A DNA stretch of 64,000 bases from assembly GCA_902491765.1 (NCBI GenBank), contig CABUIY010000001.1:101806-165805 (forward strand). Reading direction: 5' to 3'. Positions 63,611-64,000 of the stretch are shown here, one piece after another. The notes under the pieces were generated by a model. The model did not search any database. It saw only the letters and a list, made by a program, of their open reading frames with translations, and had not been told where the DNA came from. The stretch comes from an uncultured Collinsella sp. GTDB taxonomy: Bacteria > Actinomycetota > Coriobacteriia > Coriobacteriales > Coriobacteriaceae. Position numbers and translations under genes: made by a program. How positions within the stretch are numbered: position 1 is the first letter of the stretch; every line of letters begins with the position of its first letter.

Positions 63611-63826
63611 CCACGGACCAAGCCGGACGTACCGTCGCAAGGCCTCATCACGGTTGGAACTGTAAGGAAAAGCCCAGTCCCAGTCAATCCTTTACCGACA
63701 AACCGTAGCGAATTAAGGCTGAGCAACAACGCATCAGTAAAGTTACATGCCGGCAGAAAAACACCCGCAATTTCGCCTTTTTCCAGCTGGGATGTAAGTT
63801 TTGACAGGCCGAATCTTACATGCAAA

Positions 63827-63859
63827 CAAAAAAGAGGGCCGACGCATCAACCCTCTTAA
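63827..63859 (-). terminator. intrinsic terminator of a transcript entering from the right
   Basis: TTAAGAGGG and CCCTCTT on the minus strand enclose a short loop and are followed by TTTTTTG. It ends transcription from beyond the right edge. Confidence 0.75.
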
Positions 63860-63897
63860 GGTGTCGCCCGAAGGCTTCCACCGCAATTGACTTTATT

Positions 63898-64000
63898 CTA
63901 GTTGATATCCTTAGCTTGTCTACGGGCGCGTCTTTCAGCGGAGACCCCCAAGTCGAGATGCCATAAACATAGGGGATGCCCATTACAGTCTGAAATAGGC
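63898..64000 (-). CDS. possible C-terminal end of an unidentified protein, cut by the window edge
   Basis: A minus-strand frame open from the right edge ends at the TAG 63900-63898, about 40 bases before an intrinsic terminator. The 33 visible residues end AERRARRQAKDIN, a basic tail. A second frame is also open here (ATG at 63983), so coding status is uncertain and no family is recognised. Confidence 0.25.
   Translation of the reverse strand, partial: PISDCNGHPLCLWHLDLGVSAERRARRQAKDIN

Larger units (their letters stand above)
63489..64000. other. right-edge region without a confident gene
   Basis: Two minus-strand terminator-like hairpins are present: AAACCGCC/GGCGGTTT followed by TTTTTG (63591-63610), and AAGAGGG/CCCTCTT followed by six Ts (63827-63859). 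A 120-codon minus-strand frame (63463-63825) runs through the first hairpin and overlaps the palindrome, so it is probably not a gene. Inverted ATGTAAG/CTTACAT words occur near 63791-63823. A short RNA between the two terminators is possible. Confidence 0.4.

Noticed and set aside
63463..63825. 120-codon minus-strand frame at the right edge
   Set aside because: It runs through a perfect terminator hairpin and into the 47-bp palindrome, has no ribosome site, and shows no recognisable motif.

Overview
The window looks like a piece of a Coriobacteriia chromosome (Actinomycetota), most likely Collinsella or a close relative. This is inferred from the high-GC codon use, the macromolecular-synthesis gene order (rimP-nusA-infB-rbfA-nrnA-truB-ribF-dnaG-rpoD), the actinobacterial order rnc / DUF177 / SepIVA-like / coaD / rsmD, and a T-box in front of ileS. 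Nearly all genes lie on the minus strand, so operons read from right to left.

Region 1 (1-12.3 kb) is mixed housekeeping: ileS with a T-box leader, a glycerol-dehydrogenase-like enzyme, DUF523, ftsH, a cob(I)alamin adenosyltransferase, a MATE exporter, a SpoU methyltransferase, thyA-folA, and a DUF134-NifX/NifB fusion with a histidine-rich tail and palindromic operators. Region 2 (12.3-27.3 kb) is a long essential-gene block: asp23-like, fakA, recG, rsmD, coaD, SepIVA-like, DUF177, rpmF, plsX, acpP, rnc, smc, ftsY, ffh. Region 3 (27.4-39.6 kb) holds two identical tRNA-Asn genes and the rimP-to-rpoD block. Region 4 (39.6-50 kb) carries leuS behind a 119-bp inverted repeat, guaB, a ModE-like regulator, a degenerate cystathionine-synthase-like protein, and a sucrose regulon (PTS, GH32, LacI regulator) with three matching 14-bp operators.

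Region 5 (50.1-61.2 kb) is an eight-gene, tightly coupled operon: pelD-pelE-DUF2194 (PelA deacetylase-like)-pelF-pelG-cotH-VTC-DUF4956. It looks like a Gram-positive Pel exopolysaccharide machine. PelD has an N-terminal epimerase/SDR-like domain and keeps a c-di-GMP I-site (RxxD) beside a degenerate GGDEF. The operon also includes a CotH kinase, a VTC polyphosphate-polymerase-type protein and a DUF4956 membrane protein.

Region 6 (61.2-64 kb) is visibly more AT-rich. It carries a two-gene cassette of an ABC/OLD-type ATPase and a small protein with TOPRIM-like VEG and DLD motifs, a plausible PARIS/RloAB-like defence pair. A perfect 47-bp palindrome sits in its promoter/RBS region and a 128-bp terminal-inverted-repeat element lies on its other side. 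The last 0.5 kb has no confident gene.

Several intergenic inverted repeats recur. Two of them sit exactly at convergent gene ends and supply both stop codons. All functional statements are from reading sequence only; no database search was run.
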